NCBI GenBank assembly: GCA_030144725.1
Contig: JASKMD010000021.1
Location: 585,540-649,539 of the forward strand
Source of the DNA: Haematococcus lacustris
Taxonomy: Eukaryota > Chlorophyta > Chlorophyceae > Chlamydomonadales > Haematococcaceae
Reading direction: 5' to 3'
Length of the DNA stretch: 64,000 bases
Made by a program: the position numbers and the translations under genes. The notes beneath the pieces were generated by a model that was not told where the DNA came from, ran no database searches, and saw only the letters and a list, made by a program, of their open reading frames with translations. Each line of letters starts with the position of its first letter. Positions within the stretch are counted from its first letter, which is position 1. Shown here in pieces: positions 22,000 through 31,958 of the stretch.

Positions 22000-22259
22000 T
22001 GTGTGCCCCCCCCACTTTGATCTGTCATCAGCTTACAATTAGTGCATGTCTTGTCATGCCAACTCTACATCATAGCCCTCGGGTCAGGCAATAGTGTAGG
22101 TGGTAGGCGGGCTCATGTGCCATGTGCACTGGGTTTACTCCACACAGCCCAATAACACTGTTTGAGCCGGATCTAGTTAGTGGCTGCTAGTGGGTGCTAG
22201 TGGTTGCTAGTAGGTACTTCTGATCCGACTCAAATGGAGGCCCTAGTGAGGGACAAGGG
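21997..22259 (+). ncRNA. candidate Fanzor guide (omega-like) RNA region and right-end hairpin
   Basis: After the stop codon the sequence stays nearly identical to the copy at 41953-42215, and clearly similar to the minus-strand copy near 10.1 kb, although it encodes nothing. It ends with an inverted repeat, TTTGAGCCGGATC at 22161-22173 and GATCCGACTCAAA at 22222-22234. The loop between them is made of TGCTAGTGG-like units. In TnpB and Fanzor loci the guide RNA comes from the element's 3' end, so this is where one would expect it. No transcript evidence is available. Confidence 0.5.
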
Positions 22260-22270
22260 GGCTGACGGTG

Positions 22271-22694
22271 ATGGTAGGAGCAAAAGGTTGCGTGCAGGCC
22301 GTCATGGTACCCGCCATGGTAATGGCTACTCTGATCTTGCAACTGCTGGTCAGGGGTCGCTCAATGCCAAGCGAGGTGGTGTAGGATTTGCCTGCGGCTA
22401 CCACGGGCTTGAGGCTCAGTGGCCAGGTGGCAGGCTGTTGCTGCCAGCTTGCTTGCTTCAGGCAGGCCCTGGGGCAGGCTGGGCTGCATCCCCCGCCAAG
22501 CTCTTCACTAACTGCAGGCAGGCAGGCAGGCAGGCAAGCAAGCTAGCTGAAGTTACTGAAGTTACATACTGCGCACACCCACCAACATGTCTCTCAGAGC
22601 ACATAGTCGCCCCGGATCAGGCCCACCAGCCCCGGACCCTCCCCGACAACATGCCGCCTCCCCTTCCCTGAGAGCGCCCTGCGCCCTCGCTCAC
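22271..22694. other. non-genic sequence right of the Fanzor element
   Basis: Contains a segment GGCCGTCATGGTACC-like (22300-22315) echoing the element's left flank, and a (GGCA)n run near 22518. No supportable exon. Confidence 0.4.
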
Positions 22695-25390
22695 GTGTGC
22701 AATGTTGTAGTAGTTGATGCGGCCTAGGGTGTCCTTAGGCACCGCCCGCTCCAGTGCCAGCAGCTGAGCGCGTGACAGGTGCAGGCCTGCCTTGTGGGCC
22801 GACACCACAAAGCCAGCGGTGGTCACCCAACCATCCTGCAGGGCCAGTCAGTCAGTCAGTCAGTCAGTCCCGGGTCAGGCGTACCACAATGAGATGTGTG
22901 CGGGTGTTTGCTTGGTATGCTTGGCAAATCAGGGCCGGGCAGGTCAAGGTCAGGCAGATCAGGGTCATGTACCAGGCAGGCGAATCAGGGCCAGGCATGT
23001 TGAGTTGAGTTGTGTAAGAGTGTTTGCAGTACTCCCTGTCTGGTGCGCGGGAGGCTGCATGAGAAAATATGGCTTGAACAGGTACAGGCGTCCAAATCCC
23101 ATCTCAATCCCATCTGTCCCAATCCCATCTAGCCCAACCCATGAGGCCTGAGCTGGATGCAGGCTGAATAAACTGTTTGATCGTGGCCAAGTAGTTGCCC
23201 AAATAGGCAAGGGGTTCAATGCCCAGCATGTGCACCAGGCTTGCTGGTCAGGTTGACAAATGGAGGGTAAGCACATGTAACACAGATTATTCAAAGGCTG
23301 AGCAAATGACCATAGAGGCGTGGCAGCATGGTCACACTTCTGCAACTGCCGTTCACACCTGAGGGCAGTGCAGGTGGTACTGGCTGCAGGCCTGCAGGAC
23401 TTGGTCCATGTGCGGCAGCACCTCATGACACACCTGCATGTACAAATGCCATGCAACAATGCATCTCAATTCTAAGGCCACGGCGTGCAGCATGCCCATA
23501 CCCTGCGTCAAGAAGAAAGTCACCAATCCCAAACCACCAACCATAACCAAGGAGGTGTACAGACGCAGGGCTGGGAGGTGGTGGTGTCTAGCCCGAGGGC
23601 GCTGGCAGTGAGCACTGAGACAAGAAGAGGGCACAGCAGATGCCCCAAGTGACTCAGCTGGCTGCTGCTGGCTCGTCCGCCTGGGAGTGGCTGTTTGGAA
23701 CTGCTGATACATCACACGCGGCGTCAAGCCTGCCTTGTCAGTGGGCTGGCTGCTGGCTCATGTCTGGCTCACTGTCATGGCTTGCCAGTGTTCAGGGCAC
23801 AGCTAGCCACGCCATGCAGCCAGGAGCGTAGTGCTGGCAGCCCAGGATCAGGGTTGGGAGCAAGCGCTGCCGCCTGCTTCGCCGTAGTTCTTGTGCCCAA
23901 GTGCTGCCGGTCAGCCTGTGCGGGTGAGAGGGGGTTGTCATGAGCACGGTGGCGTGCAAGTCAGCCGAGGAGGTGGTGCGGTCCCTGGGCCCTGAGCTCG
24001 AGGGAAGTGGACAGGACAGCTGCAGCGGGTGCAGCGACCAGGCTTTGTGATACGGCTGCACCGGCTGCACAGCTGCTTGTGCTCAGGAGGAGGTGTGTTG
24101 GCCTCACGCTGCCCTGGCTGGCTATCACTGTCCTGGCTGGCTGGCGCTGCCCTGGCTGGCTGGCGCTGTTGGCTTGTTGCAAGGTTAGTAGGTGGATTAG
24201 GCTATTGGAAGCTAACATGTCACACTTTCGATCTGCACGGGCTGCATGCTAACTGATGCCAGGCCACCCAGGGTGACAGTGTTGGCCAGCGGCCAGGGTG
24301 GCCGGTGTGCCAGTGGCCAGGGCCTTTGTCATGCCGGCCCCCCAACAGTGAAGCTGCAGTGACTGACAGCAGCCCTAGTGCGCCAGCGCAGGTGTTGTGC
24401 AGTGACCAGGGCTAGGCGGCGCATGAGGGGGAAACGGAGGGGCAGCTGGGCCCCGGCCTGCAGGGCTGCCTGCTTGCGTCTTATTTGTTGCCTGATGGTG
24501 CAGATACGTTAACACTTGACAGACATCACAGGTCTGGGCCCCGGCAAAGCAAGCAGCATAGGAAGAGTGGAGAGAGTGACGGGTCACACACACTGCCAGC
24601 CCCCGCCAGCCAATCCCACAAAAGCTGCCGAGTAGCCTGCCCAGCCATGACTGGTGCAATGCAGGGCTGGTCATGTAGCACACCGGTGTGGGCAGTGAGC
24701 GAGCGGTGCCCACTGGTGTGGTGCTGGCAGGCCTGGGGCACACGCCGCTGTGAGACAGCCCAGCCATGACTGGTAGACCACCAGGGCAGTCTCACACCAG
24801 GGCTGGGCTGTCTCACACCAGGGCTGGGCTGTCTCACACCAGGGCTGGGCTGTCTCACACCAGGGCTGGGCTGTCTCACACCAGGGCTGGGCTGGGCTGT
24901 GTTGAGCTGGACCCCCAGGGCTGGGCTGGACCACCAGGCAGACTGCAGCGCTCAGGGCAATTGGGTAGGGGAGGACTTGTGAGGAGGCAGGTAGCATGGG
25001 GGCTTCAAAGGTCCTACAGTGGTGGGGTGGGGCTGCACCCCCAGACCTGTGGCGTAACTAGGTTGCTTTGAGTCACAGAGGCAGCCAGGGCACACATGGT
25101 CATGTCTACCCCACACTCCAGCGGCGAGCCTGGTCACCTTGACAGCCTGGTCACCTCCCTGGGGCAGCCTTGCCATGCACCCAAAACCCCTCCCCCCGCC
25201 CCAGTACCTGCTGCAGCTCCTCCAGTGCGGGGTCCTGTGTCGGAAGGTAGCGGGACAGGGTGTAGTTGCCCAGGTTCACGGTGCCAGGGGGGAACTTGGG
25301 GCGCTCAAAGGTGTGGTGGGAGGTGTGCGCCATGCTGGTGTTGCCGCCTGTGTGCACCACGGTGCAGGCTGCCACTCGCCCAGCATACTC
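22695..25390 (-). CDS. partial multi-exon gene, EF-hand-like segment, unidentified
   Basis: Three phase-0 minus-strand exons have good borders. 25390-25208 reads EYAGRVAACTVVHTGGNTS through KFPPGTVNLGNYTLSRYLPT to LEELQQ. 23433-23359 reads VCHEVLPHMDQVLQACSQYH. 22835-22695 reads DGWVTTAGFVVSAHKAGLHL, then DTLGRINYYNIAH. The last segment has EF-hand-like spacing (acid-x-G-x-hydrophobic twice), but the loops are not canonical. A further probable exon at about 23240-23165 contains SLVHMLGIEPLAYLGNYLAT. Other exons, the start and the stop were not found. The missing 3' part would fall in or beyond the Fanzor element on the opposite strand, and the 5' part near the mini-element at 25574. It may be intact with exons outside these elements, or broken by them. 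Confidence 0.5.
24785..24897 (+). repeat. 20-21-bp tandem repeat (about five units)
   Basis: The unit is GTCTCACACCAGGGCTGGGC. It lies in an intron of the minus-strand gene. Confidence 0.85.
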
Positions 25391-25573
25391 CTGCGCAGGG
25401 GCAGCATGTCCTTGCTGTCACCTAGGGGAACAGCCGGTGTATCATGGTCATGGGCGCTGCTATGGCAAAACCTTGGCACTTCCATAGCAGTGGGGCAGCG
25501 TTTTGGCGTTGTGATTAGGTGCTTACTTGCAGGGCGCTTGTGAGTGGGTGCCTGAGTGGCTGGTGATGACAAA

Positions 25574-25765
25574 ATGCCTAGCCAAGGCCTAGCTGACATG
25601 CGCTGTGGGTGTTGCGTACAACCAAGGCTGTAACAGAGCACGTGTGTATTTTCACACAACCGTTTATTTTTCACGGATCTAGTTAGTGGCTGCTAGTGGC
25701 TGATAGTGTATGCTAGTAGGTACTTCTGATCCGGCTCAAATGGAGGCCCTAGTGAGGGACAAGGG
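25574..25765 (+). mobile_element. 192-bp internally deleted Fanzor mini-element with 16-bp direct repeats
   Basis: Bases 25584-25674 match the left end of the 19.7-22.3 kb Fanzor element (AAGGCCTAGCTGACATGCGC through TTTTTCACGG). They join directly to its right end, GATCTAGTTAGTGGCTGCTA through GAGGGACAAGGG. The joint shares CGG with both parents, a microhomology deletion. The copy is flanked by a perfect 16-base repeat GGCTGGTGATGACAAA at 25558-25573 and 25766-25781, consistent with a target-site duplication. It has no coding sequence, so it is a non-autonomous (MITE-like) derivative. Confidence 0.8.
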
Positions 25766-26126
25766 GGCTGGTGATGACAAACGCAGAGATGCTCACTATG
25801 AGAATCAGCTGGCGTCAAAGAACAAACTCCTAGGTTATAGCAGAGGTCCAGCTGGCAATAGAGAAGCGACGTACAGGCAGGTGGCAGGCAGAGCAAGAAA
25901 GGGACATGCCTCAGGGCTAGAGTAGGAGAGCGTTTGCTCCGAAATCCAGGGTGTTGATGTCGGGGGTTCGGCGTTGTTAAACATGTCCTTGTATTGGGTT
26001 GCAGAGGTGCGCGTGGATGAGAAGTCTCGGTACGTATGGGTGTAGGCAGGGTTTTGTGGAAGGCCAACGCCAGGCAGAGTTTGGATACCGACATTGCCCT
26101 TGCTGGTCATCTGCTAGTTGGCGTGT

Positions 26127-26530
26127 AAGACACTTAAAATTGTGCAAGGTATCTAAGGTTGTTAGATAGAGATACTCGTAGTTGGAGACTTGCACTATGC
26201 GGCTAGTTGTCAACCCCTTCTACTCTCGTCGACATCTTGTCCATGTTGTGAAATTTTTATCCCTATAGCCCTCATGCTACCCCAAAACAAAGCAAGAGTT
26301 GTAATCGTACACTGGCTGCGAGCTCATCATTATAAAGGCAACTGCTAGTGAGCATGATGCCCACTTCAGCTCAGCCCTTCTGGTGTGTTTGCCTGCTAGC
26401 TAGAGCACTAATAGCTCTTGCACACACACACATCCCCTTTAAGAGGGGTTTAGTATCTTGTCATGGTAAAGTCGGCTTGCTGCAGCTGGCTACCACTGCC
26501 ACTTGCACTGCGACGTGCGCAACAGGGCCA
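26127..26530 (+). repeat. composite repeat family X, copy 1 (interior in reverse orientation)
   Basis: Starts TAAGACACTTAAAATTGTGC and contains CGTCGACATCTTGTCCATGT, then CTCATGCTACC...GCAAGAGTTGTAA. The part 26290-26530 is the reverse complement of 31400-31620, including GCTAGCTAGAGCACTAATAG. See the copy at 30876-31672 for the opposite arrangement. Confidence 0.65.
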
Positions 26531-26846
26531 CATACACCCACTCCTGGCCTGGCTTGCCCGGCTTTGGCATGGATGGGCGGCATGGATGGGCGATGGGGCA
26601 TAGCTTCGCTTCGATGGCGTCGCTTCGAGCGATGGGGCATAGCTTCGAACTAAGCGGACCCGGCTAGGCTTCGCTTCGAGCGATGGGGCATAGCTTAAAA
26701 TGCTTCAAGTGCGGATGTCCTCGACCGAAAGGTCCATCAACGACTCTGACGGCAGGACAGCAGTCTCTGCTACCAATATGTACAGTTCAGGCTGGCGGAA
26801 AGGCCATCATTTTTGGCAAAGAGTCCCTGGCATGGCATGGGGCTAT

Positions 26847-27934
26847 TCGCGACTTTTTTGGTATTCTATTTTCTGTTTTCTCCCCAACCGCTGCACTTTT
26901 TGGCCGCCCCGCCGACTGGCTGCACCGATGCGAGTGTTAACCATGCACGATTCTCCTGTGTACCAGCTTCTGCCCGGGGAGTGTCTCAGCGTTGCAAATA
27001 CACGCTGTTAGAAGCCGTCACTCGCGCCGTCAACCGCCCAACCGCGGAGAAAGTTCAAATTTTTCTCAGGCCCCTAGAAAAAGACCCGAGTAAACTTGAA
27101 CTTGCTCGGGGGTTGGGTCGTTGAGATACTCTCGATGTCCCACCTCACGGAGCTGGCTGCACGAGCGTTCGCTTCAGTAGGCTTTAATTTGTCCGCCGTT
27201 GGGGGCGAGGAGCAAGCCCAATTAGTCGCCCTCTACGTCCAAGCGCTGCAAACGCTGCCAGCGGCGCAGCATGTGCAAGCGCAGCAGTCTTAAGCGCTTA
27301 AGCAGTCTTAAGCGCAGCAGTCTTAAGCTACAGGCGCAGCTTCAAGCGCATGCACGGGCTCAAGCGCAAGCGCAAGCGTTGCAAGACGTTGCCCCGCAGT
27401 GAGCCGCTGGTCTTAATGCGGGGGCGTAGCTGAGCTTTGAGCCAATTAAACGTGGCTCGCCCCATTCTGAAGGCGCTGACGTAGTGGCTGTCGTCGCAGA
27501 GCCACTGGCCATCGTCGGTTCGTGCTTTGAGCACCGTCTTGTACCAGTCGTGAGATCGAGGACTGATGTCCCAATTGCGCCTGCAGCAAGTACGCAGGCC
27601 TTCACCAAGCTCGGTTACCCGCCCTACCCCGCACTGGGTGCCGCACTACCCCCGCCCAATAGCGCACCTACCCTCCGCGGGCCTCCCCTCCCTGTTGGAG
27701 GATAAGGAAGGCTGCGTCCGCATCATTATCTTCGTCCTCCAGCCTACGCCAACGCCGACGTTGATAATCATCCTCGCTGTCCTCGCTGTCGCTTGCCAGA
27801 ACAGCCGCAGTCGCAGTCGCAGCCGCAGTCGCAGTCGCAGCCGCAGTCGCAGGCACAGCAGGCCACGGGTGGTTGCCCCCAACCGCCCCAACCGCAGAGA
27901 ATCCGAGAAAAATAGAATACCAAAAAAGTCGCGA
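26847..27934 (-). mobile_element. Harbinger-like DNA transposon remnant with terminal inverted repeats (about 1.09 kb)
   Basis: Terminal inverted repeats share TCGCGACTTTTTTGGTATTC and onward, at 26847-26875 and, inverted, at 27906-27934. On the minus strand the interior encodes an acidic stretch (DSEDSEDDYQRRRWRRLEDE, 27820-27720) and then DWYKTVLKARTDDGQWLCDD and SAFRMGRATFNWLKAQLRP (27560-27420). The second is like the N-terminal region of PIF/Harbinger transposases, which have a DxxWxxxFRMsxxTFxxL pattern. The catalytic DDE core is absent and the frame is interrupted, so it is non-functional. Family assignment rests on that one motif. Confidence 0.6.
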
Positions 27935-29279
27935 GTCGCGAATCACGCGATTTTCGTAGTTTTTTCATGGATTTAGTACCGGATTTAGTACCAGCACTGG
28001 TCCAGCAGACATGTCATTCCGCTTCCTCCATAGTAAACATTTGTGCATGTATCCAATGCGGTTCCCCCGGTGTGCATTGCAAGGCGTTTGGCACGTTTGG
28101 CATACAGTTGAAGCTTCTGGCAGTGTGTCCCACACTACCACTCGCCATTGACCGAACAGATGCATGATGAGGTCAAGTCAGCGACAGGGGGTGAGTGTGT
28201 GGTACAGCTAGCTGCTGAAGAAGTTTCAGGCCCAAAGCCTCACCGCGTACCCCCTCAACCCGGCCATGAGACAAGCCCCTAGCAAGCAGCCCCTAGCAAG
28301 CACGCACTAGCACGCACTGTAGCCGCGACAAAGCACATACTTAGGGCGCAAAATAAAAGAGATGGAACGCTTTTGGCGTTGTGTGCTGGTCGGGGCATCC
28401 GAACATTGGACGGGGTCGCGGTCAGGATGTCCCAACATGGGGTTGGTAATCTTCATGCAAATACTCTTTCAATACTGCACCATTTCTGATAGCGTTTGTC
28501 ACATTGGCACCTGCGAATTAGTGCGCATCTACTGGCAAGCGGCGCGTTACCTCTTGCAAGTGAGGCCATGCCGGCGCAAGCGAGCGCGGATACACCTCAG
28601 CTGCTCACCATCGATTGTTCTAGTGGTATGTAGCGGCATCAGGGATGGAACTGCGCCTGCTATCGAGCCAGAAGTACAATCTCATTTCAGCCCGCCAGGC
28701 TTGCTCCACGAGCCTTTCATTGGTGCAGGCGGCGTCGGAAGACCGTCGTTGGGCAAGAAATAACGCGACATTGCAACGAGGTGCGATTTGATAGAGGTCT
28801 CTCTAGCCAGCCACACAGAAAAAAGGACCCCCTTGCACAAATCGGCATGTTGTGAGCTGACCACTCTGAGTTATTAGAATGTCTCGTTATTACTTTGTTC
28901 GTAACTCAACGACACAGCTGTTGGAGAAGAAAGCACGGCAATCCATCAACTAGGGCCGCCTCCTCACCCTTTGGCGTGACCCGACTCTGCCTTGCAGGAT
29001 TTTCTAGCCTACTCCGACCGCCTGGACCGCACCCCCTTGCAGCCCCACCACCTCCCAGCCCCCGCAGAAGCCTCCCACCCCCTCCCGCCCCCTCCCAGCC
29101 CCCTTACTGCCCCGCCACCCCTTCCCAACCTCTCCCAGGCCCTCCCAGCCCCCTCACTGCCCTCCCAGCCCCTCCCAGCCCCTCCCCCCCCCTTCTAAAC
29201 CCCTCACTGCCCCGCCACCCCCTCCCCCCCCCCCCTCCCAGCCCCCTGGCCCTAGCAAGTCATTGCAAGACGCAAACCC
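27935..29279. other. mostly unassigned sequence, probable repeat debris
   Basis: A 133-codon frame at 28362-28763 (+) has no recognisable domain. From about 29030 to 29260 the sequence is C-rich simple repeat (CCCTCCCAGCCC-like). No splice-supported gene found. Confidence 0.4.
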
Positions 29280-29621
29280 ATGGTCCACAGCCGGCAGCGT
29301 GCTCATCTTGCAGCACTTGTAAAGTCACCAAGGGCTGCTTATCTGCACAGCCCTAGCGGCTTGAAAGCCGCAGCAAGGAGGGCTGAAGCTATTGCTTTGG
29401 AGGTGCACGCCAAGAATGAGTTGCTGATGACTGAGGTCGAGTGGCAGCATGCCCATGAGGAGGTCCTCAATGCTATAGTGCACGACTTTGAGGAGAAGCT
29501 CGAGCACCAACAGGCAGGGCAACGGCAGCTGAGGTTGGAGAATGAGGCACTTGAGGCATGGATGAGGCAACATCAGCTGGCTATGACACTTTCAAACGTA
29601 GCAATGGCCTACACACCTTGA
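29280..29621 (+). CDS. short coiled-coil ORF or exon, unidentified
   Basis: Open frame of 113 codons, ATG to TGA. The residues from RRAEAIALEVHAKNELLMTE through EEVLNAIVHDFEEKLEHQQA to LRLENEALEAWMRQ form a long amphipathic helix with heptads. It follows a C-rich tract ending CAAACCC, so it could be the last exon of a larger gene. Codon use is GC-rich like the genuine genes here. It could instead be a fragment of a transposon protein. Confidence 0.4.
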   Translation: MVHSRQRAHLAALVKSPRAAYLHSPSGLKAAARRAEAIALEVHAKNELLMTEVEWQHAHEEVLNAIVHDFEEKLEHQQAGQRQLRLENEALEAWMRQHQLAMTLSNVAMAYTP

Positions 29622-29648
29622 GTGGCCTTACCGAGTGGCCAGGTAGTA

Positions 29649-30064
29649 GGTACTACTCACGAAGCGGTCAAGCAATGCAGCAGCGTTGTATACTTCCGAG
29701 CATGGGTGGAGGGGCGTCGTTACATCGGTTTGGCGTGCCATGTGCATTGTTTTGACTGCGGCGACTGTTCCTGACTGTTTGCAGAGGCTACTGGGCCACG
29801 TCGGTCGCGGCGGTCGGTCGCGGCGAGGCCCGCATGAGCAAAACTGGCATGAATTTGAATGTCAAGATTTGAGCCGCCATAGCACTCAGCACACTGCACA
29901 ATATTTAATGTTACAAGCTGCACCGCATAGCTGACAGAGTACTCTATCCAGGGATGTGCGAAACATAAATAGAGACCATGTCGCTGAGACGCGGCGTCGT
30001 TTTGATTACCAGGGGTCGGTTTCCTATCATTTCCTGCCATTTTTTGTTAGTTGGGGTCGCCTGA
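29649..30064. repeat. direct duplication, copy 1 (416 bp)
   Basis: Begins GGTACTACTCACGAAGCGGT and ends TTAGTTGGGGTCGCCTGA. It repeats at 30279-30680 with roughly 85 percent identity. Each copy keeps a 106-codon minus-strand open frame (30040-29720 here) starting with GNDRKPTPGNQN. Confidence 0.85.
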
Positions 30065-30225
30065 GTCGCGGACCAGCCGATCACCATAGGCCTGTCCCTT
30101 TGAGCCGATGCTAAGCTGCGCGGCGCTGCGACAAGGCGTGTGACTTTTACATTGAGAAGCGGTGTATTGAGGTCCGTCCGAAAATGGACATTTCTTTACC
30201 TTGCCCTAGTCTACCCTGACTCGCA

Positions 30226-30278
30226 GCCTGTGTTATATTACTACTCGTGCTTTATTTTGGTGTTGCATGAGGACTGCA
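30226..30278. repeat. repeat family X end fragment
   Basis: CGCAGCCTGTGTTATATTAC then TTTTGGTGTTGCATGAGGAC. It abuts the second copy of the 0.4-kb duplication. Confidence 0.6.
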
Positions 30279-30680
30279 GGTACTACTCACGAAGCGGTCA
30301 AGCAATGCAGCAGCCTTGTATATTTCCGAGCATCGTTATAACGGTTTAGCGTGCCATGTGAATCGTTGTGACTGCGGCGACTGTTCCTCACTGTGTGCAG
30401 GTGCTCCTGGGCCACGTCGGTCGCGGCGGTCTCTCGCGACGAGGCCCGCATGAGCAAACAATGCATGGATTTGAATATGGAAGTTTGAGCCGCAATAGCA
30501 CCCAGTACAGTGCACAGTATTTAATGATACATGTTGCACCGCATAGCTGACGGAGTCATCTATCCATTGATGTGCAATGCATAAATAAAAACCACGCGGC
30601 TGAGACGCGGCGGCGTTTTGATTACCAGGGGTCGGTTTCCTATCATTTCCTGTCATTTTCTGTTAGTTGGGGTCGCCTGA
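30279..30680. repeat. direct duplication, copy 2 (402 bp)
   Basis: Partner of 29649-30064, in the same orientation, 214 bases downstream. The minus-strand frame is at 30656-30336, again 106 codons, ending in the same WHAKP motif. Confidence 0.85.
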
Positions 30681-30683
30681 ACT

Positions 30684-30873
30684 ACACCCCTTTCAAAGGG
30701 GATGTGTGTGTGCAAGAGCTATTAGTGCTCTAGCTAGCAGGCAAACACACGGTTAGCGGGGCTGAGGCGAAGTGGGCAATATGCTCATTAGCAGCTGTCT
30801 TTACAATAATGATCTCGCAGCCTGTGTTTGATTACAACTCATGCTTTACTTTGGTGTTGCATGAGGACTGTAG
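30684..30873. repeat. composite repeat family X, copy 2 (partial)
   Basis: Reads ACACCCCTTTCAAAGGGGAT, GAGCTATTAGTGCTCTAGCT, GCCTGTGTTTGATTACAACT and TGTTGCATGAGGACTGTAG. Same orientation as the 31.4-31.67 kb copy. Confidence 0.7.
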
Positions 30874-30875
30874 AC

Positions 30876-31672
30876 TGTAAGACACTTAGATGTGCGCAAG
30901 GTATCTAAGGTTGTCAGATAGAATGGCTCGTAGTCGGAGGCTTGCACTATGCGGCTAGTTGCAATTGCATGCTCCCACCAGGCTGACCCATCAATAGCAG
31001 CTTCTGATGCTGCCCAGCATCCCCACCTTTGTGCTGCCTACACTTGCAACCTTGTTCTAGCAGGCTTAGGCAGCAACAACAGCTGCTGCTACTGTCTAGC
31101 AGCCCCAACCCCTTGCTGCCTGCACCTGCTGGGTGCTCTTACATGCTCCCAGCAGGCTGAACCAGTAGTAACTGCAGCATCTATTGCCTAGCAGCCCCAC
31201 CTCCCTTCGTTTTGTCTTGTTCGACCCAGCGTCACACGTCACCCTTGTTCGGTGGTTCAAAATCTCGTTCGGGCCCCACCTGTAAGCCTGTTTCACTTTC
31301 GTCGACATCTTGTCCATGTTGTGAAAAATGTTTACAGCCCTCATGCTACCAAGCAAGAGTTGTAAGTAAACTTGTAACCGTACACAACTGTTACACTCGC
31401 AGGCTGCAGGCCCTGTTGCGCAGGTGGCGGCGCAAGTTGCAGTGGTAGCCAGCTACAGCAACCCGACTTTACCGTAACAAGATACTAAATCCCTCTCAAA
31501 AGGGGTGTGTGTGGGCGAGAGCTATTAGTGCTCTAGCTAGCAGGCAAACACACTAGCGGGGCTGAGCGGAAGTGGGCAGTAGGCACACTAGCAGTAGCCT
31601 TTACAGTAATAATCTCGCAGCCTGTGTTTGATTACAACTCGTGCTGTATTTTGGTGTTGCATGAGGACTCTA
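30876..31672 (+). repeat. composite repeat family X, copy 3 (longest)
   Basis: Shares its start (GTAAGACACTTA..., GGTATCTAAGGTTGT) and head (CGTCGACATCTTGTCCATGT at about 31299) with 26127-26290. About 330 extra bases lie between those two blocks. The interior then runs in the opposite direction to copy 1. The head (CCTCATGCTACC...GCAAGAGTTGTAA) is a degenerate inverted repeat of the tail (TTACAACTCGTGC...GTTGCATGAGG). Confidence 0.65.
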
Positions 31673-31958
31673 CATAGGAAAATCCATCAAACTTGGGAGT
31701 TCTATGTGACACTTGATCCTAACCCTCTGCACAATCTATAGCCTCGGCCGCCAGCCCCAAGCATTGTAGCAGCTGCAGCTGCGGAAACAGTGTGCATGGC
31801 AGGAACGAGTCGGGAGCGGGAAACGCTCAACGACAGTTAGCGCGATGCGTTCGCGATGTGGTTACCGATATTCATCACTGTACTCGCTTCTTCCGCAAAC
31901 AACATTGGCAAAGTCCTGCAGGCAAGTCTGTTGCACTCGTCATGTGCTCCCGACGCCA

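Larger units (their letters stand above)
19731..22259 (+). mobile_element. Fanzor (eukaryotic TnpB-like) transposable element, degenerate copy
   Basis: Bounds are set by the conserved left end starting AAGGCCTAGCTGACATGCG near 19796 (shared with 25584 onward) and the conserved right end stopping at ...GAGGGACAAGGG. An 11-base direct repeat GGCTGACGGTG lies at 19720-19730 and 22260-22270, so the element could extend left to 19731. The 65 bases between that repeat and AAGGCC resemble sequence just right of the element (GGCCGTCATGGTACC in both), so the left limit is uncertain. It contains the Fanzor gene, a non-coding 3' region of 260 bases, and a terminal hairpin. Confidence 0.7.
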
